Source: FEN-1297 sp963834015 (GTDB taxonomy: Bacteria > Bacteroidota > Ignavibacteria > Ignavibacteriales > Ignavibacteriaceae). From it: a DNA stretch of 64,000 nucleotides. The notes under the pieces are model-generated. The model did no database searches. It was not told the DNA's origin and saw only the letters and a program-made list of their open reading frames with translations. The stretch spans positions 1 to 64,000 of the forward strand of contig CAWIAG010000002.1 in the NCBI GenBank assembly GCA_963834015.1, in the 5' to 3' direction. The translations under genes and the position numbers were made by a program. Each line of letters opens with the position of its first letter. The first letter of the stretch is position 1. Positions 7,244 to 16,391 of this stretch are shown here, one piece after another.

Positions 7244-9058
7244 TTACAGCCATTTCTTCTCAATATTCTCTCCAAATTTCCAGTATCTCATATTTGCATT
7301 TATAACAACAAGATTATGTCTTGCCCTCGTCATAGCGGTATAAACTACAGAATCATTCAAATTGATATCACCAACTACAATGGCAGGGATAAATAAAATC
7401 ACATTTACCGCTTCCCAACCTTTAAAACTATGAATTGTACATATTTTTAATCTACCATCACCCATCCAAAAAGCTTTCTTAAGTCTATGGTATTTTTTAT
7501 CATCACCTTCTTCAAATACATGATTTACTCCAATATTTTTATTTTTATAAAAGTCCACACATTCTTTACCGTACCGCTTATTTGGAACTAAGATAACTGT
7601 ATCAGAAAGGTGATATCCATCTTTAATTAATTGACTTAATCCAGTATCAATTGTTTGCATCCATGATAATTCAGAAATATTCCACCATAAAAATTGATCA
7701 ATACGATTTGTAAATAAATTTAGATGATCTATCTTCTCAACTTTAACCTCTTGATTTAATTTGAATTGTTCACTAAAGAGATTTGAAGCTTGTGCAATTA
7801 TTATCGGTAGACGAATAATTGTCTTTAGTTCAATCCAATTACCAAATTTATCAAGTCCTTTTCTTCTCTTATCAAGCCATTCAAGTTGACGGCCATAAAT
7901 ATTTTGTTTTTTATCGCATACAACTACAAGTTCGTCTCTTTCATTTAGAAACTCACACAACATTTCGTACCATTCATAGAAGTAGTCCTGGCCTTCGTCA
8001 ATATATATAGCATCATATTTAATATGCCCTGTACTTTTCACAATGTCTAAAATCATTTGAGGAACAGTCGTTATAAAAACTGATTCATCGTCACCAAATT
8101 CAATTGGCCACCTTTCTCCAAATTCGTTTAGAATATCTTTACAGAATCCATGAAAATGAGTAATTGTAATATTTTCCCAATCAAAATTGAATGGTGCCCT
8201 TTGAATCATGTCATGGATATAGTGCCAAAGTGTAATATTAAATGTAAGCATCAATACATTTTTTTTCTGGGAAGCTAAATTGGCCGCACGGTAAGACAGT
8301 ACTTGTGTTTTCCCACTCCCTGCAACACCTCGAACACGGTGATGTCCGGAAATCGCATTAGAAAATTTTAATTGATTATTGTTTAGTCTGAGCGGAGTAC
8401 CCTGTTCGATACTATGAAATGGTGGACTCAGCCAAAAAAGAATTTCCTTATTCCAGACTTGGTTCCAGTAAAAACTTCTAATATTAAAATCTGGCACTAT
8501 TTCTTTAATTCTATTTAAATTGACTGTGTCCCTACCAAAAACAGGGAAATATTTATAATCTTTAATCTCATCTTTGAATAGTTCTTGAGATTCAGATGTC
8601 GAAGCATTATGAAAATAAATTGAAGTCTTTATCAAACCGAATTTTTTTTTATCTTCATCAATGATTTCTCCAATTTGGGAAACAAGCTGACCAGTTAATT
8701 TTTCTTTATAATAGGTAACTTGTTTAACAGGAGACTTTATTGGATAAGAACCTTTAGAATCAGTAACAAATAAAGTTTTTCTTTGATTTTCATCTTGTCG
8801 CCAAGAATAATGATTCAAGTTCCAGTCTTTCACTTCAATTATTTGTAAACCAGTATGGGGGTTAAAAAGAACAATATCGGGTCTACTTCCATTCAAATAA
8901 GGTTGAAGAAATATTAACCAACCATTATAGTTTTCTAATCCTTGACCATTGTCCCATTCAGAACCCTTAGGTAAGGATTTATCGAGAAAGTCTACTAAAT
9001 ATTTTTCACCTTCGGTTAACGGATTGTTAAGATTCCCACATATTATTCTATTTCCCAT
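7244..9058 (-). CDS. NERD nuclease-superfamily 1 helicase fusion
   Basis: The N-terminus (about residues 10-200) is a NERD nuclease-related domain with the active-site pattern D61, E75 and K77 in SRPDIVLF...QIIEVKDW. The C-terminal two thirds form a UvrD/Rep-like SF1 helicase: Walker A GVAGSGKTQ near 245, Walker B YIDEGQD near 353, IHSFKGWEA near 545, and arginine-finger motif VYTAMTRAR near 580. It should unwind and cut nucleic acid using ATP. AAGGA seven bases before the ATG supports the start. It sits between the HSDR_N-RAMA gene (105 bp upstream) and the PD-(D/E)XK gene. NERD-helicases occur in several phage-defence contexts, but this neighbourhood is not one I can name. Confidence 0.88.
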   Translation of the reverse strand: MGNRIICGNLNNPLTEGEKYLVDFLDKSLPKGSEWDNGQGLENYNGWLIFLQPYLNGSRPDIVLFNPHTGLQIIEVKDWNLNHYSWRQDENQRKTLFVTDSKGSYPIKSPVKQVTYYKEKLTGQLVSQIGEIIDEDKKKFGLIKTSIYFHNASTSESQELFKDEIKDYKYFPVFGRDTVNLNRIKEIVPDFNIRSFYWNQVWNKEILFWLSPPFHSIEQGTPLRLNNNQLKFSNAISGHHRVRGVAGSGKTQVLSYRAANLASQKKNVLMLTFNITLWHYIHDMIQRAPFNFDWENITITHFHGFCKDILNEFGERWPIEFGDDESVFITTVPQMILDIVKSTGHIKYDAIYIDEGQDYFYEWYEMLCEFLNERDELVVVCDKKQNIYGRQLEWLDKRRKGLDKFGNWIELKTIIRLPIIIAQASNLFSEQFKLNQEVKVEKIDHLNLFTNRIDQFLWWNISELSWMQTIDTGLSQLIKDGYHLSDTVILVPNKRYGKECVDFYKNKNIGVNHVFEEGDDKKYHRLKKAFWMGDGRLKICTIHSFKGWEAVNVILFIPAIVVGDINLNDSVVYTAMTRARHNLVVINANMRYWKFGENIEKKWL

Positions 9059-9163
9059 AAATAATCCTTCCGCTGAAAATGCCTGTTAGAACTACCACGC
9101 CAATCCTTATGCAATAAGTTATTTATTAAGAATAGGTCATGACAATTTTATACGAGGAAAACA

Positions 9164-10150
9164 TTACTTTTTTGACCTCCATAAATCGGCTAAAATCCAT
9201 TTATTTGTAAAAGGAAGTTGAATTTCCCAATCGCGCCAACCATTTCTGCTGGTTTTAGTTATGTCTACCGAAGCTGCCGAAAATGATGGATAGTTACCTT
9301 TAGTTGAAATTATTAAAAAATTATTATTAATTATACCTTCATATAAAATACCCTGATACCTAAATTTACATTTTGTTCCACTTGGGGGGAAATCTTTCTC
9401 TTTTTTAATTTTTGTAGCTGCTATTTTATGAGGTAGTTCGGGATTAATAGTCTCTATTGGTATTTTCTTTTCGGAATATGTATTTATAAATGTTAACGCT
9501 TCTTGTTGTGTGACATTAATTCCCATTTGATTAAGTTGCTTAATAAGAGCTTCTGGAAGACTCGGGAACGGTGACTTTAATATTTGCCTTCGGGCTTTTG
9601 GTAATGCGTCTTCCATTGCACGTTGTTTTTTATTTAATTGAAGATAATTATCAGCTTCTTTTTTAGCATTACCATTGAATATTTGGTTCTTCAATAAAAA
9701 CGTATTAAAAGATATAATTAAATCTTCCAATTCATCTGTTTCTAAATTCAAAATTTTAAAACACTTTTCTTTGAATTCACCTCCGGTTTGAGAATAATAG
9801 AATCTCCATTGTTGACCATCTGTTATAATCGTAAATTCTGCGGTATTATTTCTATTATAATCACGCAATTGTTGTTCTGTTTTTGCTAAATCGGTACTAA
9901 TCTTGCCAACTGATTTAGTTTCGATAAAAAAAGAAGGGGGAGAATAAGAATTTAGAAATAGAGCAAAATCTACTCTTGTAGAATCTTCATTGGGAAGGAC
10001 TTTAAATTCCGTATTAACTTCGGAGGGATTCCAAATATCCCAGTTTAATGCTTGTAAAATTCGAGCTACAATTGATATTCTAACATGCTCTTCATTTTTA
10101 TAGAGCCCATTTTTTATTTTGTTCTTGATATCCTGTAATATTTCTTTCAT
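9164..10150 (-). CDS. HSDR_N-type nuclease with C-terminal RAMA-like domain
   Basis: The first ~150 residues match the 'type I restriction enzyme R N-terminal domain': a helical start, ARILQALNWDIW, then STRVDFALF (D61) and SFFIETKSVGK (E77, K79), a PD-(D/E)XK site. There is no helicase part. Residues about 250-325 resemble the RAMA domain found with restriction and adenine-methylase systems: FPPSGTKCKFRYQGILYEG, SFSAASVDITKTSRNGW and a W-rich end. RAMA is proposed to read modified DNA bases, so the protein could cut DNA depending on its modification; this is inference. GGGG five bases before the ATG fixes the start. It follows hsdM on the same strand. Confidence 0.8.
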   Translation of the reverse strand: MKEILQDIKNKIKNGLYKNEEHVRISIVARILQALNWDIWNPSEVNTEFKVLPNEDSTRVDFALFLNSYSPPSFFIETKSVGKISTDLAKTEQQLRDYNRNNTAEFTIITDGQQWRFYYSQTGGEFKEKCFKILNLETDELEDLIISFNTFLLKNQIFNGNAKKEADNYLQLNKKQRAMEDALPKARRQILKSPFPSLPEALIKQLNQMGINVTQQEALTFINTYSEKKIPIETINPELPHKIAATKIKKEKDFPPSGTKCKFRYQGILYEGIINNNFLIISTKGNYPSFSAASVDITKTSRNGWRDWEIQLPFTNKWILADLWRSKK

Positions 10151-10297
10151 GAAAACCCCATTACATTAACTTTATAATATAATTTATACTACTAATCTTT
10201 TTCAAGGACTGTCACGGATTTCAATATCACCCTTAAACACTAAATTTTAATTGTTAATTTTATCGTTCTAACAATCAAGGTCAATTGCTTTTGTTTT

Positions 10298-10406
10298 CTA
10301 TTTATCCTTTTTAATATTAAGCGTTTCCTTCATCTCATCAAATTGCTCTAACACATTCTCAAGACTTTCAATAATATCATCTATCAGAACACTTGGCTCG
10401 GGTAAA
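10298..10406 (-). pseudogene. detached C-terminal tail of hsdM
   Basis: Directly after the hsdM stop, another reading frame encodes NNLPEPSVLIDDIIESLENV and further residues to a stop at 10298. HsdM proteins normally end this way: an 'EDSxNLPxP' segment, then a helix with E-LE-AL-QF. One extra T near 10415 (GACTTCG in place of GACTCG) would explain the shift. The tail is about 34 residues. Either the gene carries a real frameshift or there is a sequence error. Confidence 0.65.
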
Positions 10407-11765
10407 TTATTCGAAGTCTTCTATACTATCATCCTTCAGCCAAAAAATGTCCAGACTTGTTTTGTCTCGCTTAATTAGTTCATCATATTCAAAACTCTTA
10501 AATCTTTCAGTCTCTTTCCGTTTAAATCTGTTTTCAGCGTGGTAGCATTTTATAAAATCTTCTAAGTCGCTGTAGGTTAAGGTGTTTGTTTTTAGTGTAA
10601 AATGCTTATTTGTTCTTAAGTCATATATCCACAGCTTTGAAGTCCATGGCTTTTCACTGGCTGGCTTTTTGTCGAAGAATATTACATTTGCTTTCACTCC
10701 CTGTGCGTAGAATATCCCGGTAGGCAGTCTTAACAATGTATGCACATCGCATTCATGCAAAAGTTTTTTTCTAATAGTTTCTCCAGCTCCACCTTCAAAT
10801 AAAACGTTATCCGGTACTACTACTGCCGCTTTGCCATTTATCTTAAGTAAGCTTTTTATATGCTGAACAAAATTAAGCTGTTTGTTTGAGGTCGATGCCC
10901 AAAAATCATTTCGCTCATAAGAAATAGATTCCTTATCTGCTTTTCCCTCACCATTGATAATTGTTACACTGCTTTTTTTCCCAAATGGCGGATTAGTTAA
11001 TACATAATCAAAGTATTCATCCGGGGGGGACGCGAGACTATCTGTAACAGTTATCGGACTAACATCTTCACCAATGCCGTGAAGGAATAAATTCATAACG
11101 CACAATCTCGCAGCACTATCTACTATCTCCCAACCTTTGAACGTGTTAAGCCGTAAAAATTTTAACTCGTCTTTATCCAGCTTATTATTTTTTGTTAAAT
11201 AGTTGTGAAAAGCTAAAAAGAAACCCCCTGTACCGCAGGCAGGATCACATATAGTGGTTTTAGGGAGCGGCCTCATTACTTCAACCATGCCTTTAATAAG
11301 AGGCCTGGGAGTAAAATATTGCCCGGCACCGCTCTTTATATCTTCAGCATTCTTTTCTAACAAGCCCTCGTATATTTCGCCCTTTATATCTATATCCAAC
11401 CCTGTCCATGTTTCCTCATTAATAAGCTTAATCAGTCTTTCTAACTTAGCTGCATCCTGTATCTTATTCTGTGCTTTCCTAAATATTACCCCCAGCATTC
11501 CTTCCGTCTTTCCCAATTTCTCCAGAATATGGCGGTATTGTACTTCCAATTCATCACCACTCTTACTAACGAGACTTGCCCAATCCAAATCTTTTGGCAC
11601 TTTAGAAGGCTTATTATAAGGAGGTTTTGTCTGTTCGTCCACCATTTTAAGGAAAAGCAGGTAAGTGAGCTGTTCTACATAGTCACCATAGCTTACTCCA
11701 TCGTCTCTAAGTACATTACAATAGTTCCATAATTTTTGAACAAGTGCTGTTGATTCAGTTGCCAT
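10407..11765 (-). CDS. hsdM: type I restriction-modification DNA methyltransferase (M subunit)
   Basis: This is an adenine-N6 methyltransferase of type I systems, acting with HsdS to protect host DNA. The N-terminal helical domain begins TALVQKLWNYCNVLRDDG. The catalytic domain has GQYFTPRPLI near residue 148, the SAM-binding motif DPACGTGGFF near 174, and the catalytic NPPFGKK near 258. The C-terminus includes DIFWLKDDSIED and then stops early because of a likely +1 frameshift (see 10298-10406). The gene follows a five-helix membrane protein gene, not hsdS, an unusual order. A degraded copy of its first ~60 bases lies at 12770-12834. Confidence 0.93.
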   Translation of the reverse strand: MATESTALVQKLWNYCNVLRDDGVSYGDYVEQLTYLLFLKMVDEQTKPPYNKPSKVPKDLDWASLVSKSGDELEVQYRHILEKLGKTEGMLGVIFRKAQNKIQDAAKLERLIKLINEETWTGLDIDIKGEIYEGLLEKNAEDIKSGAGQYFTPRPLIKGMVEVMRPLPKTTICDPACGTGGFFLAFHNYLTKNNKLDKDELKFLRLNTFKGWEIVDSAARLCVMNLFLHGIGEDVSPITVTDSLASPPDEYFDYVLTNPPFGKKSSVTIINGEGKADKESISYERNDFWASTSNKQLNFVQHIKSLLKINGKAAVVVPDNVLFEGGAGETIRKKLLHECDVHTLLRLPTGIFYAQGVKANVIFFDKKPASEKPWTSKLWIYDLRTNKHFTLKTNTLTYSDLEDFIKCYHAENRFKRKETERFKSFEYDELIKRDKTSLDIFWLKDDSIEDFE

Positions 11766-11998
11766 ATTTGTATTTCTTAATATTTACATTTTTTAACAAT
11801 TTCTCATATAAATATACCTATTTTTCCATCTCAATAAGCTAATATGTTTATCATCATTGCCCCAACAGTAAATTTAGTAAAGAAACTCTATGGAAAACTC
11901 ATCTTATTGAAACGTCATTATTTGAAGTTAAAAAATATTACTTGGCAATTTATTATTTATTTTTCCCCAGATAACCATCTGCAAATCGGAATATAAAA

Positions 11999-12643
11999 TC
12001 ATCTTGGGTCTGGTTTCACATCACCAATCATTTTCTCAGACAAATCATAAGATTTAATTAATTCCTCTACTGAAAAGTCAGGTAACTCTTCATACTTAAT
12101 TATAGCTGTATGCATATTACGCCAAGCATTTCTAAAATTATTAGCCTTTTCACCCAGATTAAATGCAGTGATAGTCCCAAGAGATAATGCGGATACATAT
12201 GCAGCATATCTCAAAATTTTATCTTTATTGTCCTTCAGTCTTAAAGTTACCAATATTGAAGCTGATGCTGCAATCAACGCAATCAAATCATATATAAATC
12301 TCAATAAGTTTGCCTGGAATTCCCATCTCTCAAAATTCACTAAAATTCCGATTGGGATTTTTCTTTTTGCATATAAGTATAGTGAATTTTGGAAAGTAGG
12401 TTGTGAAATCCAAGACATAGTAGTAATCACTAAGATGAAACCTAATATAGAAATAGGTATGAAATATTTTTCCTTATCAGCTTTCACAACAATGACTAAT
12501 ATTAAAATATTAAGAATGAAAGAGATAAGACCTGCAAATACACCTGCTTTTAAATCACTGATTCGGAATCCTACTACCGCGCCCACAACAATTGAAATTA
12601 AAAGCGAGATCGATAAATTTGCGAAATACTTTTTAAAATTCAT
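11999..12643 (-). CDS. five-helix membrane protein of unknown function
   Basis: This 214-aa protein has about five hydrophobic segments, near residues 8-28, 33-54, 62-80, 112-132 and 143-160. A soluble C-terminal tail has FRNAWRNMHTAIIKYE and a helix ending SEKMIGDV. That tail style occurs in small membrane proteins near defence genes, which may act as membrane-disrupting effectors, but I cannot name a family. The gene lies between the AlbA_2 gene and hsdM. A decayed hsdM start just upstream shows that this position was created by insertion of this gene or a rearrangement around it. Confidence 0.7.
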   Translation of the reverse strand: MNFKKYFANLSISLLISIVVGAVVGFRISDLKAGVFAGLISFILNILILVIVVKADKEKYFIPISILGFILVITTMSWISQPTFQNSLYLYAKRKIPIGILVNFERWEFQANLLRFIYDLIALIAASASILVTLRLKDNKDKILRYAAYVSALSLGTITAFNLGEKANNFRNAWRNMHTAIIKYEELPDFSVEELIKSYDLSEKMIGDVKPDPR

Positions 12644-12769
12644 TCATCCTCCCATTTATTTTTACTCTTTTTTTTATATTTACTGACCTCGTAAAAATGC
12701 TTCACTACAATTTTTCTACCGTCTTTGAATCAAAATCGATGTTTCTTATAGCCATAATAGCCAATTCCC

Positions 12770-12834
12770 TAAAGTCTATTTATATTATAATATTTTCATA
12801 ATTTTTGAACCAATGCTGTAGATTCATTTGCCAT
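12770..12834 (-). pseudogene. degraded second copy of the hsdM 5' end
   Basis: On the minus strand an ATG at 12834 opens MANESTALVQKL and then hits TGA. The real hsdM begins MATESTALVQKLWN. Similarity continues for about 25 bases after the stop with scattered G-to-A and C-to-A differences. The fragment lies two bases before the stop codon of the AlbA_2 gene in coordinate order, exactly where hsdM would start if the membrane protein gene were absent. Confidence 0.75.
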
Positions 12835-12836
12835 AG

Positions 12837-14405
12837 TTAATTCTTATCTTTCTTCCATAGTTTTATTTTTTTCATTTTTTCGGTAGCAATATATCGACCT
12901 GTCTTCGGTGTGCCTTTAAACTCAACAAAGTCATTTTGTTTCAAAATTGCCATGTCTCTTTGTGCTGTTCTTCTTTCTATATTAAACTTTTCTTTTAATA
13001 CCCCCAATGTTATTCCTTGATTATAAAGAACATGTATGAGTTCCTGTTTCAATCTTGCTTTTACAGCGTCAGTTACAGCGTCATTCACAGCGTCATCTAC
13101 AGCGTCACTAATAGCGCCGGTTACAGCATCCTTTAGAGAATCATCTACAGCATCTTTTACATCAAATATGGTAGTATCAGAAATTGTGATAGTCTTTTTA
13201 GTTTCAATATTGGCTGTACGTGAAATAAATAATGGAAGCGGAATGATTGTTTTGAAAATGTATCCATCAATAAACTCGGCATTACCATTACCTTCATTAT
13301 AAATTTTACAATACTTAGTAATATTTCTTATTCCAGAGCCTAATTCGTCAACCCAGCCTATCTCCTTAAAGAATCTGGCAATTGTTGGATTCTTAGGAAA
13401 TGGAGAAAAATTAGAAGGGTCAATTCTACCATTGCCGTGGGGTTTATTCCAATTTTCTGTGTAGACACGATCTGCCTCTATAATCATCTTAGCGGGAAAA
13501 GCGTTTGAAAATTCTCTATGTATTAAAATATTTCCGATAACCTCCCTGAATATTTTGTCCCTTAGACTGATACGCTGATTACCTTCAAGGTGAAATTTAT
13601 CCGGCAGGTGTTTTCTAATAAAAGCATTTAAATTGTCATATGCGTCTATAAGGTTATATCTAATATCATCACGGTCATCATATCGGTCAATATTATCTTT
13701 CCTTAATATTACATCAGTTTTATAATGCGGAAGGATGTCATGTATTACTTCACCTTTACCTAAAAGTACTATGGCACCCAGGGTATAACCTTCTTTACCA
13801 CTTTGATAATCTTTTTTCCATAGACTTGAAGATCGTAGTAATTCCTCATTGCTCATTTCTCCCCAGGGGTGGTTTGGCCGTTGATTCTTAGCAAGTTTTC
13901 TTATTCGCTCAAATAAGTCGGGTAAAAAGTCAGAGAACGATACATACGGATAAATTTGATTTTCAGAAAATGAAGTTTGTTTACTAATATAAAGCTGTGT
14001 AACCAAGGATTGATTATTTGTGATATCAAAGTCGCCATCTGAATTACGATCAAAGATTTTGTTGCTTGTACTGTGAACCTGTGAACTTTGAGGGACAAAT
14101 ATATAAATCACTTTTTTGTCTTCAACATCAAAAACCTCTGGAGACAAATAGAAGGTAGGATACAATTTAAATGGATCATTACAACTTGTTATTAAACTGT
14201 TTATAATAACTGAAACAGAATCTTCCAACACTCCTTCAATTTTACCGCTGTTGGTAACACCAAGCAAAAGATGTCCACCATTACGGTTTAAGAAGGCACA
14301 TATCGATTCAAAAACATCCCTACTTAGTTGGAAGGAGGACGTTTTGAACTCTACTTGTAAGCCTTCACATCCACTAATTATTTTTTTTAACTGTTCAACC
14401 GTCAT
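12837..14405 (-). CDS. AlbA_2/Schlafen-like RecG-type transcriptional regulator
   Basis: The N-terminus (about 1-130) is an AlbA_2 (Schlafen-like) domain: EFKTSSFQLSRDVFESICAFLNRNGGHLLLGV. The middle has a GHKL-type ATPase-like segment with EVIGNILIHREFSNAFPA and DELGSGIRNI, as in proteins annotated 'ATP-dependent DNA helicase RecG-related', which lack a helicase. Then follows a run of DAV-type tetrads (see 13060-13172) and a final winged helix (LKEKFNIERRTAQRDMAILK). Such genes are common inside type I restriction operons, where a regulatory role is assumed. It lies between the DUF262 gene and the degraded hsdM start. Confidence 0.85.
   Translation of the reverse strand: MTVEQLKKIISGCEGLQVEFKTSSFQLSRDVFESICAFLNRNGGHLLLGVTNSGKIEGVLEDSVSVIINSLITSCNDPFKLYPTFYLSPEVFDVEDKKVIYIFVPQSSQVHSTSNKIFDRNSDGDFDITNNQSLVTQLYISKQTSFSENQIYPYVSFSDFLPDLFERIRKLAKNQRPNHPWGEMSNEELLRSSSLWKKDYQSGKEGYTLGAIVLLGKGEVIHDILPHYKTDVILRKDNIDRYDDRDDIRYNLIDAYDNLNAFIRKHLPDKFHLEGNQRISLRDKIFREVIGNILIHREFSNAFPAKMIIEADRVYTENWNKPHGNGRIDPSNFSPFPKNPTIARFFKEIGWVDELGSGIRNITKYCKIYNEGNGNAEFIDGYIFKTIIPLPLFISRTANIETKKTITISDTTIFDVKDAVDDSLKDAVTGAISDAVDDAVNDAVTDAVKARLKQELIHVLYNQGITLGVLKEKFNIERRTAQRDMAILKQNDFVEFKGTPKTGRYIATEKMKKIKLWKKDKN
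13060..13172 (-). repeat. 12-bp tandem repeat encoding DAV tetrads
   Basis: A 12-base unit, roughly ACAGCGTCATTC on the plus strand, repeats about eight times in frame inside the AlbA_2 gene. It encodes DAVNDAVTDAV-like tetrads (D-A-V-x, with variants such as DSLK and GAIS). Because the unit is a multiple of three, copy number can change without frameshift. The region should form a flexible or helical linker between the ATPase-like part and the winged helix. Confidence 0.85.
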
Positions 14406-14534
14406 TATTATTTCTCAATATTTAGGGTGTTCATTGTAAATATCTTTACTCCAGTTCTGTTAACTTTTATCTTATCCAGTAATTTTACAGTCGGAACCAT
14501 TGAGTTCTCTCAACCTAAGGTTATTCATAGAAAC

Positions 14535-16382
14535 TTATTTCCAAATTATCTTTGATATATCAAATAACAATTGTTGCCTTGCTTCGACTTCTCGCTGACC
14601 AAAAGAGTCTAAAGGAACAAGTTTAAGATTATACTTTTTCTTAAGTTCAGTTAAATCCAATTTTGATTTATATGTATCTTTTCTCAAAGTTTCATTCCAA
14701 TATAGAGTATTTGCATATGATTTTAATTTTGCCGAATAATTTTCGTTATTACTTGATTGATTATCTTTACCTTTAAGCAATAGTAATCCACCAAGACGAT
14801 TCCTTTCTTTCTCAAATAATTCTTCATCTTTGCCAAACAATGAAAGATTAAATTTATTATTACTAAGAATATGCTCAACGTGAAAACCTGTTTTAGAACC
14901 TGTTTTTTGAACAAGATCAGCAAATGTATGTTTCATTTTCAGATTCATATTATCCGCAAGAAATTTTTCAACTCGAGCAAAATAATATCTTTTAAACCGA
15001 ACGTTTAGTTGAACTCCAATATCTTTAAAATATGAGTATTGAAATGGTATGGAAACTTGAATATTTCTAATTGCTGTTAAATGTTCAGTTATTTTTTCAT
15101 CAAAAATTCGTCTGTAAGTTGAAACAGGTTTTTCCCTTATTAAATATGATATTTTATAAATCAGCTCATTGAATGAATTACTATCATGTGAACCTTGTAG
15201 CTGTAATAAAGAAAATAAACGATCTACCTCAACTGAAATGGTCTTTATTTTATCATTTTCTTCAGGATCATTCAAGCTACATGCTGAAATAATTAGTAAA
15301 AATTGTGTGTCTTGTTCGTTCAAACGATTGAAGAATATAGCGCAATATTCTTCTTGATAAGAGGTATAATATTCATATATTTTTGAATATAAGTCTGAAT
15401 AATACTTAAATGTATTTTTTAAAAAGCTTTTCACCTCATTAGGATTATGTTTTAAATGAAGTATCTTTTCAAATTCGTCATTAAACATTACTCTGTGATA
15501 ATCGCTATCAAATTTTTTGCTTTCTCCTATTGTATCGGAATATTTTGCTTTTAGAAAATAAATAAAAAAGTTATCCGCTTCATCTTCCTTATAATCATTT
15601 ATCTTCTTAATCTGAGTATCCCATGTTTCATCCAATTTTTGCCTACTCAGTTCATTCTTATCAATCTGACCAAGTAATTTTCCCTTAATAATTTCATAAG
15701 GTTTTAGTCTAACACCTCTATCGTTTATTACCTCAAAAACCATAGGTACATCTGTCTGTTCAACCGCAAGATTTATTAAAGCTATACGATAAAGGAAATA
15801 GAATATAAATGTCTCCAGTTTGTGCTTTGTTTTAAGCTCCCTATCCATCCATTTTGATACTTCCGAATAATTTGTAACCATATTGAATGCTGTAACTGTA
15901 TTTATGTCATCTATGGTTTTAGTATTAGAAAATTCAAACAAATGTTGTTGTACTTTCAAGTTCTTTTCATGCAATATCCAAAACTTATTATCAAAACCTT
16001 CGTGTCCGACAATTTTTCTTTCAATCCAGTCTTTGAGTTTGCTTTCATGTTGTTTACACTGATGGGAAAGTTTTACCAATATTAAAAACAAGGTGGTTAA
16101 CCTCTGTTGGCCATCTACTATATAAACTTTTCCTCCAACGGAATTTGTTACGTACGTATTAAGATAATACCAAGAATATTTTTCACTAATAGTTTCCTTA
16201 TTTGGGTCAAGGTTTTGGTTAGTTTTATATTCTTGATTGAACTTGTAAAATATATCATCCAATAATCTTAATACTGGTACACTATTCCACTTGTATTCTC
16301 TCTGATAGAAATCAATTGAATATGTCGTACTCGAAAAAAGAGTATCGATATTTTGTCTCTCTGGAGAAATATCATATGCCAT
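14535..16382 (-). CDS. DUF262/DUF1524 nuclease (GmrSD-like)
   Basis: The N-terminus is a DUF262 (ParB-like) domain with YQREYKW near residue 26 and the signature VDGQQRLTTLFLI near 95. The C-terminus is a DUF1524 His-Me-finger nuclease with HVEHILSNNKFN and later NRLGGLLLL. These are the GmrS and GmrD halves of type IV enzymes that cut modified DNA using a nucleotide. Fused versions often sit in type I restriction loci as a second barrier against phages with modified DNA. I place the start at the ATG at 16382, because AGGTGG lies five bases upstream; a GTG at 16391 would overlap that site. The stop of hsdS ends ten bases before this start, so the two are coupled. Confidence 0.88.
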   Translation of the reverse strand: MAYDISPERQNIDTLFSSTTYSIDFYQREYKWNSVPVLRLLDDIFYKFNQEYKTNQNLDPNKETISEKYSWYYLNTYVTNSVGGKVYIVDGQQRLTTLFLILVKLSHQCKQHESKLKDWIERKIVGHEGFDNKFWILHEKNLKVQQHLFEFSNTKTIDDINTVTAFNMVTNYSEVSKWMDRELKTKHKLETFIFYFLYRIALINLAVEQTDVPMVFEVINDRGVRLKPYEIIKGKLLGQIDKNELSRQKLDETWDTQIKKINDYKEDEADNFFIYFLKAKYSDTIGESKKFDSDYHRVMFNDEFEKILHLKHNPNEVKSFLKNTFKYYSDLYSKIYEYYTSYQEEYCAIFFNRLNEQDTQFLLIISACSLNDPEENDKIKTISVEVDRLFSLLQLQGSHDSNSFNELIYKISYLIREKPVSTYRRIFDEKITEHLTAIRNIQVSIPFQYSYFKDIGVQLNVRFKRYYFARVEKFLADNMNLKMKHTFADLVQKTGSKTGFHVEHILSNNKFNLSLFGKDEELFEKERNRLGGLLLLKGKDNQSSNNENYSAKLKSYANTLYWNETLRKDTYKSKLDLTELKKKYNLKLVPLDSFGQREVEARQQLLFDISKIIWK

Positions 16383-16391
16383 TTTATCCAC

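Noticed and set aside
12168..12686. 172-residue plus-strand ORF
   Set aside because: It lies antisense to the five-helix membrane protein, whose hydrophobic codon pattern creates the open frame.
13060..13172. CRISPR or satellite array
   Set aside because: The 12-bp units are in frame inside a coding sequence and encode DAV tetrads.
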